Source: Methanosarcina barkeri 3 (lineage in GTDB: Archaea; Halobacteriota; Methanosarcinia; Methanosarcinales; Methanosarcinaceae). Taken from it: a stretch of DNA of 64,000 bases. Position 1 is the stretch's first letter; each line of letters starts with the position of its first letter. The position numbers and the translations under genes are program-made. Below are positions 36,285 to 46,176 of this stretch, in pieces. Where the stretch lies: positions 3,286,001 to 3,350,000 of the forward strand of contig NZ_CP009517.1 in NCBI RefSeq assembly GCF_000970305.1, given 5' to 3'. Below the pieces are notes generated by a model. That model made no database searches and was not told the DNA's origin. It was given only the letters and a program-made list of their open reading frames with translations.

Positions 36285-38138
36285 ATGTGTGGAATTGTAG
36301 GATATGCAGGAGAAAACTCTGCTGCATCTGTTATCATAGAATCTCTCAAAAAACTCGAGTATCGTGGATATGACTCTGCTGGAATTTCGATTCTGAACAA
36401 CGGAATTGATACTTATAAGTCAGTAGGTAAAATTGTAAATCTTGAAGCCACGATTCCAGACGGAACAAGTGGCAACATCGGAATAGGGCACACTCGCTGG
36501 GCAACCCACGGACGACCCAGCACAACAAATGCTCATCCGCATACCTCCGGAAACCCATGTAAGATCTCGGTTGTACATAACGGAATTATAGAGAACTACA
36601 TGGCATTGAAAGAACAACTGACTGCAGAAGGATATGAATTTAAATCGGAAACTGATACCGAAGTGGTCGCACACCTCCTGCATAAGCACATATACGGTCA
36701 GCCCGATGGAAGAGAAGTAAAATGTGAACTTCTTACAGGACTGCGGGAAGCGCTAAAAGAGATAGAAGGTTCTTATGCCCTTGCAGTTCTCTGTGCTGAC
36801 GAACAGGGAAAACTCGTGCTTGCTCGAAAAGACAGCCCACTTGTTATAGGACTCGGCAAAGGAGAGAACTTTGCCGCATCGGATGTAACTGCTTTTTTGA
36901 ATTATACAAGGGACGTAATTTTCGTAAATGACCTTGAAACTGCAATTCTTACCCCTACCAGTGTAGAGATCTTTGACAGAGAAGGAAAAGTCTGCGAAAA
37001 GAGAATAGAAAAAATTGAGTGGGACTTTGAAGCTGCTGAGAAAGCCGGTTACGAACACTTCATGCTTAAGGAGATCCACGAGCAGGTGAGTGCAATTCAT
37101 AATACACTTGCAGGTAAAGTCTCGGAACTTGAAGGAACAATAGATCTCAAAGAACTAAGTATGACCGACGAGGAGATCAGGAAACTTTCAAGAGTCCAGA
37201 TTCTGGCATGTGGAACCTCCTGGCATGCAGGACTGCTTGGGAAATATCTTTTTGAGCAGCTTGCAGGAATTCATTGCGATATAGACATCTGCTCGGAGTA
37301 CAGGTACAGAAGCCCGGTTATAAGTGATGGAACTATTGCCATTGCAATTACCCAATCTGGAGAGACTGCAGATACTCTAGCGGCTGTTAGGGAAATAATG
37401 TCTTACAATTGCCCCACGCTAGCAATCACAAATGTTGTGGGAAGCACCATTACAAGAGAAGCTAATAGTGTGCTCTATACCAGAGCAGGGCCTGAAATTG
37501 GAGTTGCTGCGACCAAGACTTTCAGTACCCAGCTTACGCTTCTTTATATTCTCGCCGTAAAATTTGCCCTGGCAAGAGGCAAGCTAAGTCCTAATTACGT
37601 TAAAGGATTCATCACGGGTTTAAGAAAAGTACCAGGTCAGATTCAGCAGATTCTTAACCAGAAAGAAGCAGTGAAGGAATGTGCAGAGAATTTTGCTCAT
37701 GCAGAGAACTACTTCTTCCTCGGCAGGCACTTTAACTATCCTATTGCCCTCGAAGGAGCTCTCAAACTAAAAGAAATTTCATATTTGCATGCAGAGGGTT
37801 TTGCCGCAGGCGAACTTAAACATGGGCCGATTGCGCTGCTTGAGAAAGGAACGCCTGTAGTTACCATTGCAACAAGAGGGCAGACTTACGATAAGGTGCT
37901 GAGCAATATAAAAGAAGTAAAAGCCAGGGATGCAACGGTTATCGCAGTGGCTGATAACAAAGACACCGAGATCGGAAAGTATGCGGATGTTGTCCTTACA
38001 ATTCCTCAAACTAGCGAACTGCTATCTCCGCTGCTCAGTGTTGTAGTCCTTCAACTGCTTGCTTACTATACTGCCCTTGCTCGTGGATGTTCGATTGACA
38101 AACCGCGTAATCTTGCAAAAAGTGTCACTGTAGAATAA
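36285..38138 (+). CDS. glmS: Glucosamine-fructose-6-phosphate aminotransferase
   Basis: This 617-residue enzyme makes glucosamine-6-phosphate from fructose-6-phosphate and glutamine. The N-terminal glutaminase uses Cys2 (MCGIVGYAG). Two SIS domains (about 290-425 and 460-600) form the isomerase part, with [18 protein letters not shown] and the C-terminal KSVTVE. It lies 17 bp downstream of the first nucleotidyltransferase with AAAGGTGG as ribosome binding site. It provides the first committed step of the operon's pathway to UDP-GlcNAc. Confidence 0.95.
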   Translation: MCGIVGYAGENSAASVIIESLKKLEYRGYDSAGISILNNGIDTYKSVGKIVNLEATIPDGTSGNIGIGHTRWATHGRPSTTNAHPHTSGNPCKISVVHNGIIENYMALKEQLTAEGYEFKSETDTEVVAHLLHKHIYGQPDGREVKCELLTGLREALKEIEGSYALAVLCADEQGKLVLARKDSPLVIGLGKGENFAASDVTAFLNYTRDVIFVNDLETAILTPTSVEIFDREGKVCEKRIEKIEWDFEAAEKAGYEHFMLKEIHEQVSAIHNTLAGKVSELEGTIDLKELSMTDEEIRKLSRVQILACGTSWHAGLLGKYLFEQLAGIHCDIDICSEYRYRSPVISDGTIAIAITQSGETADTLAAVREIMSYNCPTLAITNVVGSTITREANSVLYTRAGPEIGVAATKTFSTQLTLLYILAVKFALARGKLSPNYVKGFITGLRKVPGQIQQILNQKEAVKECAENFAHAENYFFLGRHFNYPIALEGALKLKEISYLHAEGFAAGELKHGPIALLEKGTPVVTIATRGQTYDKVLSNIKEVKARDATVIAVADNKDTEIGKYADVVLTIPQTSELLSPLLSVVVLQLLAYYTALARGCSIDKPRNLAKSVTVE

Positions 38139-38214
38139 CGGAAAGACTAAAAATTTAAAATCAAAATTAAGAGAATTCAAGAAAACATACTTCAGGAAAT
38201 TGGGATTGGGACAT

Positions 38215-39519
38215 ATGAAACTCTTCGGATCTTCAGGAATAAGAGGGATAGCAAATAAAGAAATTACGCCCGAACTTGCGCTTAAGGTAGGGCTTGTATT
38301 GGGAAGCCGGAAAAAAACTGCGGTTATCGGGAGAGACCCTAGAGTTTCAGCCCCTATGATCGAACATGCTCTGATTGCTGGACTGACGGCTACAGGCTGT
38401 GCTGTTACAGAAATAGGCCTGGTATCTACTCCAACCCTTGCATATGCAACCAGAGAATACGAATGCGGTGTAATGGTTACAGCCTCCCATAATCCCTCAG
38501 AGTATGTAGGGATCAAACTCTGGAACCCTGATGGCATGGCCTTTGACTCGGCACAGCAGGAAGAGATAGAAAAAGCAATTGAAGATGAGGACTTTTCCAT
38601 GGTTCCCTGGAACCTGATAGGCAAGTTCGAAGAAGACGGAAGTGCTATTCGGGCCCATATGAACATGATCAAAAAGCTTGTCGAAGGTTCCAGCCTGAAA
38701 GTTGTACTTGACTGCGGGTGCGGAGCAGGAGGGACAATTAGCCCTTATCTTCTTCAGGAACTGGGCTGTGAGGTAATAACCCTGAATGCTCAGCCTGATG
38801 GTCATTTCCCTGCGAGAAACCCTGAACCAAACGATGAAAACCTTTCCATGCTCAAAAAAGCTGTTGTGGATTTCGGAGCTGATCTCGGAATCGCACACGA
38901 TGGTGACGCGGATCGGATGATGGCTGTGGACGAGAAAGGCAATTTTGTTTCAGGAGACGAAATGCTTGCAATTTTCGGGCTGTATGAATGTAATGGTAAG
39001 AAAGGAACAGTCGTCGTGCCTGTGGATACTTCAATGATGGTTGATGATTCCCTTAAGGGTTCGGAAATTGTGAGAACAAGAGTTGGAGACGTTTACGTTG
39101 CAGAGGGCATAAAACAGTGCAGTGCTATCTATGGAGGCGAGCCATCAGGAAGCTGGATATTCCCGAAGATTTCCTACTGCCCGGATGGAATTTACGCAGC
39201 TGCAAAACTTGTTGAGATTGTCAAGAAAAAGAAATTAAGCGAGCTTCGAGAAGAACTTCCCAGGTATGCCACAAAAAGAGGAGCTTTTCCCTGTGCAAAT
39301 GACAAAAAGGCAGAGTTTATGGGAAAAATTAAGGCCAAACTCGAGCCTTTGGGAAAGGTACTTGACATCGACGGAATTCGCGTGGAAATGAACAATGGCT
39401 GGGTACTCGTCCGCCCCTCGGGGACGGAAGCAAAAGTTAGAATTACAGCTGAAGCCCGGGAAAATGTTGATGAGATTTTCGAGATGGCTGAAAAGATAGC
39501 AAAGGAGGCACTTAAATGA
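38215..39519 (+). CDS. glmM: Phosphoglucosamine mutase
   Basis: This 434-residue enzyme of the alpha-D-phosphohexomutase family converts glucosamine-6-phosphate to glucosamine-1-phosphate. The phosphoserine is S91 in TASHNPSE. The magnesium loop is DGDADR (229-234). The sugar-binding loop is GGEPSGSW (about 305), and the C-terminal phosphate loop is [10 protein letters not shown]. The start at 38215 ([11 protein letters not shown]) is typical; an in-frame TTG at 38200 is unlikely. The stop overlaps the next start as ATGA. Confidence 0.93.
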   Translation: MKLFGSSGIRGIANKEITPELALKVGLVLGSRKKTAVIGRDPRVSAPMIEHALIAGLTATGCAVTEIGLVSTPTLAYATREYECGVMVTASHNPSEYVGIKLWNPDGMAFDSAQQEEIEKAIEDEDFSMVPWNLIGKFEEDGSAIRAHMNMIKKLVEGSSLKVVLDCGCGAGGTISPYLLQELGCEVITLNAQPDGHFPARNPEPNDENLSMLKKAVVDFGADLGIAHDGDADRMMAVDEKGNFVSGDEMLAIFGLYECNGKKGTVVVPVDTSMMVDDSLKGSEIVRTRVGDVYVAEGIKQCSAIYGGEPSGSWIFPKISYCPDGIYAAAKLVEIVKKKKLSELREELPRYATKRGAFPCANDKKAEFMGKIKAKLEPLGKVLDIDGIRVEMNNGWVLVRPSGTEAKVRITAEARENVDEIFEMAEKIAKEALK

Positions 39520-40709
39520 AAGCGGTTGTCCTTGTGGCAGGCAAAGGCACAAGGATGGAACCTCTAACTTCCGGCTGTTCCAAAGTTATGCTCCAGGTCG
39601 CAAATAAACCAATCCTCGAACATATTCTCAATTCAGCCATAGAAGCAGGCATTGAAGGCTTTGTCTTCATTACCGGTTATCTCGAAGAACAGATAAAAGA
39701 GTACTTCGGGGACGGAAGCAAATGGGGAGTAAGCATAGAGTACGTGCAGCAGAAAGAGCAGCTAGGAACTGCAAATGCAATAGGCTGTGCAAAAGGCTAT
39801 GTTGATGGGGCTTTCCTTGTACTTAACGGGGATATGCTCATAGGCCAGGAGGACTTAAAAGCCCTTATCTCAAGGACAGAGGAAGCTGTCATCTGCGTAA
39901 AAGAAGTAGAAAACCCGTCGGATTTCGGGGTACTTGAAACCGATGATAGTAGAGTTGTCAGGATAATAGAAAAACCTAAAAACCCTCCTACTAACCTTGC
40001 AAACGCCGGAATATATCTCTTCAGGCAATCCATTTTTGACTTTATTGACAGAACCCGGGCCTCAGTGAGAAATGAATTTGAGATTACGGACTCCATCCAG
40101 ATGCTGATCGACAGTGGAGCAGCTGTGGGTTACAGCCCTCTCGAAGGCAGATGGATAGATATAGGGTACCCATGGGATCTCCTGAAAGCAAATGAATACC
40201 TCCTGAAAGGCCTTGAGGGCAGCTGCGAAGGTACCGTGGAACCGAACGCTACCGTAAGAGGAGCGGTTGTAATCGGGAAAGGCACTCTTATCAGGAACGG
40301 TTCTTATATCGAAGGTCCGGTAATAATAGGAGAAAACTGCGATATCGGGCCTAACTGTTTTATTCGTCCTTCCACCGCAATAGGGAATCATGTAAGAGTT
40401 GGAAATGCCGTAGAAATAAAAAATACGATTATTATGAAGGACACTCATGTGGGTCACCTGAGTTATGTAGGAGACAGTGTTATCGGGCACCGCTGCAACT
40501 TTGGAGCTGGTACCAAGGTTGCAAACCTCCGCCATGACGGAAAAAACATAAAAGTAATGATAAAAAACAGGATTCTTGACTCGGGCAGGAGAAAACTCGG
40601 GGTGATTATGGGAGATGACGTGCATACAGGTATCAATACAAGTATAAATATCGGCACGATAATGGAAAAAGGAAGATATACATATCCTGGAGAGGTTGTC
40701 AAGCATTAA
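39516..40709 (+). CDS. Sugar-1-phosphate nucleotidylyltransferase / acetyltransferase (GlmU-like), copy 2
   Basis: This 397-residue protein is a paralogue of the gene at 35050. It has [33 protein letters not shown] and LVLNGDM in the nucleotidyltransferase domain, and a beta-helix (about 235-395) with [12 protein letters not shown] and [12 protein letters not shown], then [13 protein letters not shown]. The last segment resembles the acetyltransferase active region of GlmU, making this copy the stronger candidate for the bifunctional UDP-GlcNAc pyrophosphorylase. GGAGG lies 9 bp before the ATG. It ends the operon. Confidence 0.87.
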   Translation: MKAVVLVAGKGTRMEPLTSGCSKVMLQVANKPILEHILNSAIEAGIEGFVFITGYLEEQIKEYFGDGSKWGVSIEYVQQKEQLGTANAIGCAKGYVDGAFLVLNGDMLIGQEDLKALISRTEEAVICVKEVENPSDFGVLETDDSRVVRIIEKPKNPPTNLANAGIYLFRQSIFDFIDRTRASVRNEFEITDSIQMLIDSGAAVGYSPLEGRWIDIGYPWDLLKANEYLLKGLEGSCEGTVEPNATVRGAVVIGKGTLIRNGSYIEGPVIIGENCDIGPNCFIRPSTAIGNHVRVGNAVEIKNTIIMKDTHVGHLSYVGDSVIGHRCNFGAGTKVANLRHDGKNIKVMIKNRILDSGRRKLGVIMGDDVHTGINTSINIGTIMEKGRYTYPGEVVKH

Positions 40710-40964
40710 CCCTTGATACTAAATAGATTTATTGTAACTATTCAGCTACCAAAAAGCTTATTGATATTCGATTGATATCGATTATGATAAAAAGAGAACT
40801 GACATTAGGACAAAAATATAATCAAGCACTAAGTAAAATAAATTTCATTTTTTGGATTTGTATATCTAATATCAATAACGATGGCTATTGATGTATTTTG
40901 TCCAGGCTGAATAGTTACGATTCAATGCATTGTTACTTTTGCAATGAATTATTATTGTGGAATT

Positions 40965-41528
40965 TTAGTATTCAAAATGTGAAAGAAATACATTCAAAAC
41001 TTTCTCATTTGTTTCAAGCCCATTTTTGATCCTAATTGCATCTCCTTCCGAAATCCAATCAGTTGATCCGTCTCCAATACGAATATAACACAAGATAGAC
41101 TGTTTTAATTGAAGATTATTTTTTTTCAACATTGCGATAAATTTTTTATCTGCTATGAACTCTTCGGGTAATATAATTATGTTATAGTTTTCTTTTCTGA
41201 TTTCAACTTCAAAAGTCAAATTTTCATCTTTCTTCAGCTCATTTATTATATCGGTTTTTTTATCTTGGTCTACAGTTATGTAGTATCTTCTTAGCATATC
41301 CTTGGAGTCGTAATCTATGGTATAGTTCTCAGTTATGTTGTAATTATCAAGAATGGCATTAACTTCTGGCTCAGTAGTTCCGTTTTCAAATTGGATATAT
41401 ATACCACTTACCTGCGGTTCTTGAGTTTGTTTTTTCATATCAATTGAAGTTTTTATACATAGTCCAAGCAGTATTGCAAGAATCAGAAAAAAGGCAAAAG
41501 CAGCTATTGTATTACTACTTTTACTCAT
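40965..41528 (-). CDS. UPF0228 family protein
   Basis: This 187-residue protein has an N-terminal membrane helix (about 9-27) and an extracellular domain with SGIYIQFENGTTEPEVNAIL, YNITENYTIDYDS and IIILPEEF. It fits UPF0228, a family known mainly from Methanosarcina and of unknown function. The ATG at 41528 is preceded by GAGGTG with six-base spacing; a GTG at 41537 is in frame but lies too close. A hairpin with a T-run stands just upstream. Confidence 0.85.
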   Translation of the reverse strand: MSKSSNTIAAFAFFLILAILLGLCIKTSIDMKKQTQEPQVSGIYIQFENGTTEPEVNAILDNYNITENYTIDYDSKDMLRRYYITVDQDKKTDIINELKKDENLTFEVEIRKENYNIIILPEEFIADKKFIAMLKKNNLQLKQSILCYIRIGDGSTDWISEGDAIRIKNGLETNEKVLNVFLSHFEY

Positions 41529-41532
41529 ATTA

Positions 41533-41566
41533 TTCACCTCAAAAAATGAGGAGTTTTAACTCCTCA
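41533..41566 (-). promoter_or_regulatory. Leader hairpin plus T-run before the UPF0228 start (possible attenuator)
   Basis: On the minus strand TGAGGAGT pairs with ACTCCTCA (41547-41566) around a four-base loop and is followed by TTTTTT and then the ribosome binding site GAGGTG. The ACTCCTC arm could instead pair with the ribosome binding site. This is the form of a terminator or attenuator placed directly before the start codon. Confidence 0.5.
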
Positions 41567-42633
41567 CATATATGCGATCAGCTTCAGAACCAAGTGTTTT
41601 CCAATAAGCCATACCTAACGACGTATAGTAAGGGTCACCTATACGCAAATATTACCACTTTGTTTATATCTACGACAAACTCTGGCATGAGTTCCAGTTC
41701 CACTCCTGAAAGGTCTATAATTGTTAATTTCAGAAACAGCTTTGTAAAAGTCAAGAAAGTACATTTGAACTCTATAAATTCCTTAGTATTAGTTCATTAT
41801 AAGTCTTATGTCCAAATTATCTAACAATATAATTTTCGAACTAATTTTAAGTTTTAAATTGTTATTTGATGTCTGAATATTAGATGATTTAGCTATAAAG
41901 TATATCTAGTTTATATATGAGAGAATTGCCTTTAGTCATACTTTACTTCATCCAAAATTATCCAGCCTATATTCCGTAGTATTCTTTCAAAAATAAATAA
42001 TTTCCCTGATAGCATTTTTGAAATATAAGTAATATACTTAATGACACTTGGTGAAAATTAAATAAATTTTTTTATTCTCTAATTCACCAGTGAGAAGACA
42101 ATTCAACTAACATCTTCGAAAATTAAGTTTGAATATTTTTTCAATGGTTTTCGTTATTTACAGTTTTTAAATTCCTACTAATTATATGCAAAAATTTATT
42201 AAAAAGTATACAAAAAATTAATAAATATAGAAAGATATTTAGCAAACTATAAAAATTTTTATTAATGTGCCATAGTGTTACCTGATAAATATTTATTTGT
42301 AAAAAAATAATTAGGAACGTTATGATTAATACCAATGATTTCGATGTTAAAACCAGAATTAGGAATCTTTTTATTAAAGAGTTGCCTTATTCTTAAAAAT
42401 ATTTTTACGTATTTACTCTTTATGATTTCAGAAATGCATTTGTGTATTTAAAGCCTTTAAGTTCTGAAAATATATAATATTTGCAATAACTTACCCGCGA
42501 TATCTGAAAAGCTAATTTAGCGAGCTAAATTCTAGCAAATAATCCTAAAATTTGAGGAGGTGTGGATACGCTACTGTATAAAAATTTAACTGCCAAAGAC
42601 AATAATATATTTTGTTCTGACCACCTTCAGCCG
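41567..42633. other. AT-rich intergenic region with a decayed copy of the next gene's start
   Basis: No complete gene is visible in about 1.07 kb. At 42337-42396 there is a sequence similar (about 70 percent by eye over 60 bases) to the start of the following gene at 42633-42692, including TCGATGTTAAAAC and AGAATTA followed by TTTTTATT. A strong GGAGGTG at 42556-42562 lies about 72 bp before the likely start codon and has no well-spaced in-frame start. The rest is AT-rich. Confidence 0.5.
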
Positions 42634-44127
42634 ATGTCGATGTTAAAACGAGAATTAATGATATTTTTATTGGTAAATTTCCTTCTTCTTGCAAGCGTTT
42701 CTACAGCTTTATGTGCAACTAGCTCATCAATAGTATATGTTGCGGGGGATGGCACTGGAAAATATAATTGCGATGGAAAAGACGATCATGTACAGATAAA
42801 TCAGGCCCTTAAGTTTGTGGCAAGTAACTCCAAATATACCACTGTCCACCTTAAAGGTCCTTTTACATATGTTATTGACGATACTCTTCTCATTGGCAGC
42901 AATACTATTCTTGAAGGGGATTCAAGTGCTGTGATCAAACTTGCTAATAATGCAGGCTGGGTTGCAATGAAACCCTTGATCAAGCAGATGAGTAGTTCTG
43001 GTAATAGTAACATTGTAGTAAGAGGTTTCAAGGTTAATGGAAACCGTAAAGGCAATTCAAAAGTTTCTTTGGGTGACGGGCACTATAATATAATGTACTT
43101 CACTAACTGCAACAACATAAAAGTATACAATATGTATATGTATGATGGTCTCGGCGATGGGCTGAGGGCAAATTCCTGTAAAAACATCCAATTTTATAAC
43201 AACAAGTTATACAAAATGGGGCACGACGGTCTGTTTGCTATTAGCAGTCAGTATGTACAAGCCTGGAAAAACAGGATAACCTGCAGGACTAACAGCGGTC
43301 TTAGAATCTGGAACTCAAACCACGTAAAATTCCATGATAATGTGATTGATTCTTTCTACGACTGGAGCGCAGGCGGTCCAGGAATTCAAATCGAAAAAGG
43401 CGGGACTGATACAGGCACTATGGATAGTATTAGTATCTACAATAATGTTATCCATAACACCTATGGTCCTGGGATCTGGATTTTCAATTATGATACCGCT
43501 TCTGCTACTAAAGATCTTGGAAAAAATGTTCGTATTCACAATAATGTCTTTTACAGAACAGGCACCAATCCTAGCATTACCTGGGTCGGCGGTGTCATAA
43601 TTAGCGGATTTCATAATACTTACATTGAAAACAATGTCTTTGACGGCATATATCATGTAGCTATTGCCAATTTGTATCCGGAAAATTATTCACCAAGTTA
43701 CACGTCAAAATCCGTATATGCAATAATTGCCCGTAACAATATAATCGTAAACACCCTGAAACGTAAAAAGAGTCCGGGTGGGACAGGGTATGGTGTGATG
43801 AATTATCTCGCCAGTAAAAACCATAAAATATATTTGCAATATAACTGCCTCTACAACAACGCAGTAGGAAATTATAAAAGTTGTACCTCGAAAACTGACA
43901 TCCATGTAAATCCACTATTTGCGAGCCAGACAAAACATGATTACCATCTGAAATCAACAACTGGAAGATGGAATGGAAAAACCTGGGTTAAAGACACAGT
44001 AATCTCTCCCTGTATTGATGCCGGACATCCGTCTTGGAGTTACTCTCATGAACCGAAACCCAACGGAAAAAGGATTAACATAGGCAGGTACGGAAATACG
44101 ATATATGCATCAAAATCAAAGAGTTAA
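42634..44127 (+). CDS. Secreted parallel beta-helix protein, disaggregatase-like
   Basis: This protein of about 497 residues has a signal peptide (MIFLLVNFLLLASVSTALCA) and then the opening IVYVAGDGTGKYNCDG, characteristic of Methanosarcina disaggregatase-type proteins. PbH1 beta-helix repeats follow (HDNVIDSFY, YNNVIHNTYGPGIW, HNNVFYRTG, ENNVFDGIYHVA). Disaggregatase breaks down methanochondroitin, the outer polysaccharide that holds sarcina cells together; whether this paralogue acts on it is inferred. Only the catalytic helix-like part is present, with no C-terminal repeat domains. Start uncertain: GTG at 42562, or ATG at 42634 or 42640. I chose 42634 because it places the signal peptide properly. 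Confidence 0.75.
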   Translation: MSMLKRELMIFLLVNFLLLASVSTALCATSSSIVYVAGDGTGKYNCDGKDDHVQINQALKFVASNSKYTTVHLKGPFTYVIDDTLLIGSNTILEGDSSAVIKLANNAGWVAMKPLIKQMSSSGNSNIVVRGFKVNGNRKGNSKVSLGDGHYNIMYFTNCNNIKVYNMYMYDGLGDGLRANSCKNIQFYNNKLYKMGHDGLFAISSQYVQAWKNRITCRTNSGLRIWNSNHVKFHDNVIDSFYDWSAGGPGIQIEKGGTDTGTMDSISIYNNVIHNTYGPGIWIFNYDTASATKDLGKNVRIHNNVFYRTGTNPSITWVGGVIISGFHNTYIENNVFDGIYHVAIANLYPENYSPSYTSKSVYAIIARNNIIVNTLKRKKSPGGTGYGVMNYLASKNHKIYLQYNCLYNNAVGNYKSCTSKTDIHVNPLFASQTKHDYHLKSTTGRWNGKTWVKDTVISPCIDAGHPSWSYSHEPKPNGKRINIGRYGNTIYASKSKS

Positions 44128-44317
44128 TGCGTCATATATGTATCAAAAACCTGTATAAAGAGATCTTGTAAATTTGAAAAATTTGAGAACAAACCATAAA
44201 TTCTGAAAAATTATGCCCTTTTCACAGAAAGGAAAAGAGCATTTCAAATCAATAACTTCTAGAGCTTAGATTTCTAGAGCTCAAAAATTTAGTTATTATT
44301 TATTATTTATTATTTAT

Positions 44318-44851
44318 TTACTTATAAAATGTCTTTAAAGTTGAGAGCATAAAGTTTCGGAAAAGCCCTTCGGTTTCCACCTTCAGAGAGCCGTCATTCA
44401 TGCTTTTTACGGCTTCCTTTAAAGGTTCTTTTGAATCAAGCACATTTTGTATGGTTTTTTCATCGGTTTCCACTGTGATGGAAGGTCCAAACTTTGAGTT
44501 TGGGTCATCAGGAGTTTCATAACTGTAGAAATCCCTTACTTGTCCTCCTCCCATAAGTAAAGTCACGTAAAGCATCTCGCCGTTCTCAAGTTTGATTTTC
44601 CCGGCGATCTCCTCACTGGCCACCAGTCTCTGCAGAATATCAGGAACTTTATCGAAATTCTTGTTATAAAGCTCGACGTTTGCACTCAGTTCTGCAAAGA
44701 GAGCATTTTCATTAGTAGAATTCTCAGGCGCTTGATAAAGGTCAGCTTTTTTGATACTGCCTGTATTCGAAGCTGCCCCCGCTATTGGGACAAGTAAAAG
44801 CAGAATTAAAATCAAAAGACTCAAAGCTTTAGTTTTACTGCAAGGAGACAT
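44318..44851 (-). CDS. Secreted protein with SCP2-like domain
   Basis: This 177-residue protein has a signal peptide (KALSLLILILLLLVPIAGAAS). Its body pairs a strand-rich segment (LENGEMLYVTLLMGGGQV) with ITVETDEKTIQNVLDSKEPLKEAVKSM and a C-terminal LKVETEGLFRNFMLSTLKTF. That order resembles SCP2 sterol-carrier domains, but the call is tentative. The frame is open much further upstream (to 45019) only because a 22-bp tandem repeat happens to be open; the ATG at 44851 gives a proper signal peptide. Confidence 0.6.
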   Translation of the reverse strand: MSPCSKTKALSLLILILLLLVPIAGAASNTGSIKKADLYQAPENSTNENALFAELSANVELYNKNFDKVPDILQRLVASEEIAGKIKLENGEMLYVTLLMGGGQVRDFYSYETPDDPNSKFGPSITVETDEKTIQNVLDSKEPLKEAVKSMNDGSLKVETEGLFRNFMLSTLKTFYK

Positions 44852-44921
44852 AACTGAAAATAAGAGGAAGGAATATAAAAAAGTTATTGATACAAAAATA
44901 AAAAAGATACTGATACAAAAT

Positions 44922-45009
44922 ATACTGAAGCAGGACAAAAAGCATACTGAAGCAGGACAAAAAGTATACTGAAGCAGAACAAAAAGTATACTGAAGCAGA
45001 ACAAAAAGA
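44922..45009. repeat. 22-bp minisatellite, 4 copies
   Basis: Units start at 44922, 44944, 44966 and 44988 with the pattern ATACTGAAGCAGRACAAAAAGY. It lies in the upstream region of the SCP2-like gene. Confidence 0.93.
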
Positions 45010-45478
45010 CTAGAAACAAGATGATCAGTATATAAATTGGATTCTGAACACTTTTCCCTTAATGACTTTACGAACATTAAATAGTAATCAATATATAAAC
45101 ATACCTTTTAGAATCTGTTCCTTTACGAATATGCCCCAAACTTAGGTAAAGCTAAATTGTGTACAAAACGAAAAAAGAAAAGAAAAGAAAAAATTAAAAA
45201 ATGGAGGTTATAATTAGATATTGAGCCCGTTTTTGGAGGCCTGGAAGACAGGCAATAAAAATGAGTCAAAGCAGTAAAATCAACTAAATTTGCTTTGACA
45301 ATCAAATATTGTACCATGGATTATATAAAGATATCTATTTTTCTCTTCAAGAGGGTAATTACCTTGTGAAATTATATAGAAAAAAAGAATTATATAACGG
45401 AATAAAATTAATAAAAAATTGTTTAAAGGAATGAAAATCGATAAAATAATAAGTTAGGTCTATCTCGAAAAGCCTGAA
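45010..45478. other. Intergenic region (469 bp)
   Basis: It contains an A-rich, GAAAAGA-type simple sequence at about 45165-45200. No gene, tandem array or clear hairpin is visible. Confidence 0.45.
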
Positions 45479-45934
45479 TCAATTGCTAAAAAAAACTGTT
45501 AGATAAGCAATAGCAAAATAACGCCCGAATTTCCCAAGAAAAACCAGGACAGAAAAGTATCGGAAAGGAAGCTGCATAAGCCCGGCAACCATGGTAATTG
45601 CGTCTCCGATACCTGGAACCCAGGTAAAAAGAAGAGTATAAAGACCATATTTTTTAAAAAGCTTCTCGCTTTTCTCAAGCTTCTCAGGAGAAGGAGACAG
45701 AAACTTCTCAAGTACCGGACGCCCTTTTAGCCCGAGATAGTACGTTGTACACGATCCGAGATAATTGCCTGAAGTCGCCACCAGAACGACAGCAAAAGGA
45801 TTAAAACCCTGATAAATAAGAGCTACTACCAGTGCTTCTGATCCTAAAGGCAAAACCGTGGAAGCCAGAAAGCTAAGGATAAAGAGGTTCAGGTACCCGT
45901 AATTGGCAATAAAAGCACTTAAAGCTTCAAGCAT
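45479..45934 (-). CDS. YqaA/DedA-type membrane protein (VTT domain)
   Basis: This 151-residue protein has about four hydrophobic segments and the family's characteristic FLASTVLPLGSEALVV near the N terminus, GNYLGSCTTYYLG in the middle and FTWVPGIGDAITMVAG later. YqaA/DedA proteins are lipid- or ion-related membrane proteins; related VTT-domain proteins act as phospholipid scramblases or flippases. The ATG at 45934 is chosen over a TTG at 45946. Confidence 0.8.
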   Translation of the reverse strand: MLEALSAFIANYGYLNLFILSFLASTVLPLGSEALVVALIYQGFNPFAVVLVATSGNYLGSCTTYYLGLKGRPVLEKFLSPSPEKLEKSEKLFKKYGLYTLLFTWVPGIGDAITMVAGLMQLPFRYFSVLVFLGKFGRYFAIAYLTVFFSN

Positions 45935-46176
45935 TCTATTCAACAATCGTAGTTCAGTATTTTAAGCTGTCGTCTCGAACATCAAATAAGAGAAAAAAGT
46001 GGAGAGCCGGAAATTCGGAGCATAATTTCCAGCTTCTGCCACAGCACAGGTATTAAAGTTATATTAAACCGACAGGTTTTCAGTTTAAACCCTTACAGCT
46101 TAATATAAGCTTTAATACGAAAGTTTAAAACGTTAATTAAGCTTTAGTACGAAAGTCAGAAGCGTTAATTAGTTTA

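Noticed and set aside
36285-36300. glmS ribozyme upstream of glmS
   Set aside because: The gap to the previous gene is 17 bp, far too short, and the ribozyme is not known in archaea.
44852-45019. N-terminal extension of the SCP2-like protein
   Set aside because: The extra 56 residues come from the 22-bp array and adjacent AT-rich DNA; the ATG at 44851 gives a standard signal peptide.
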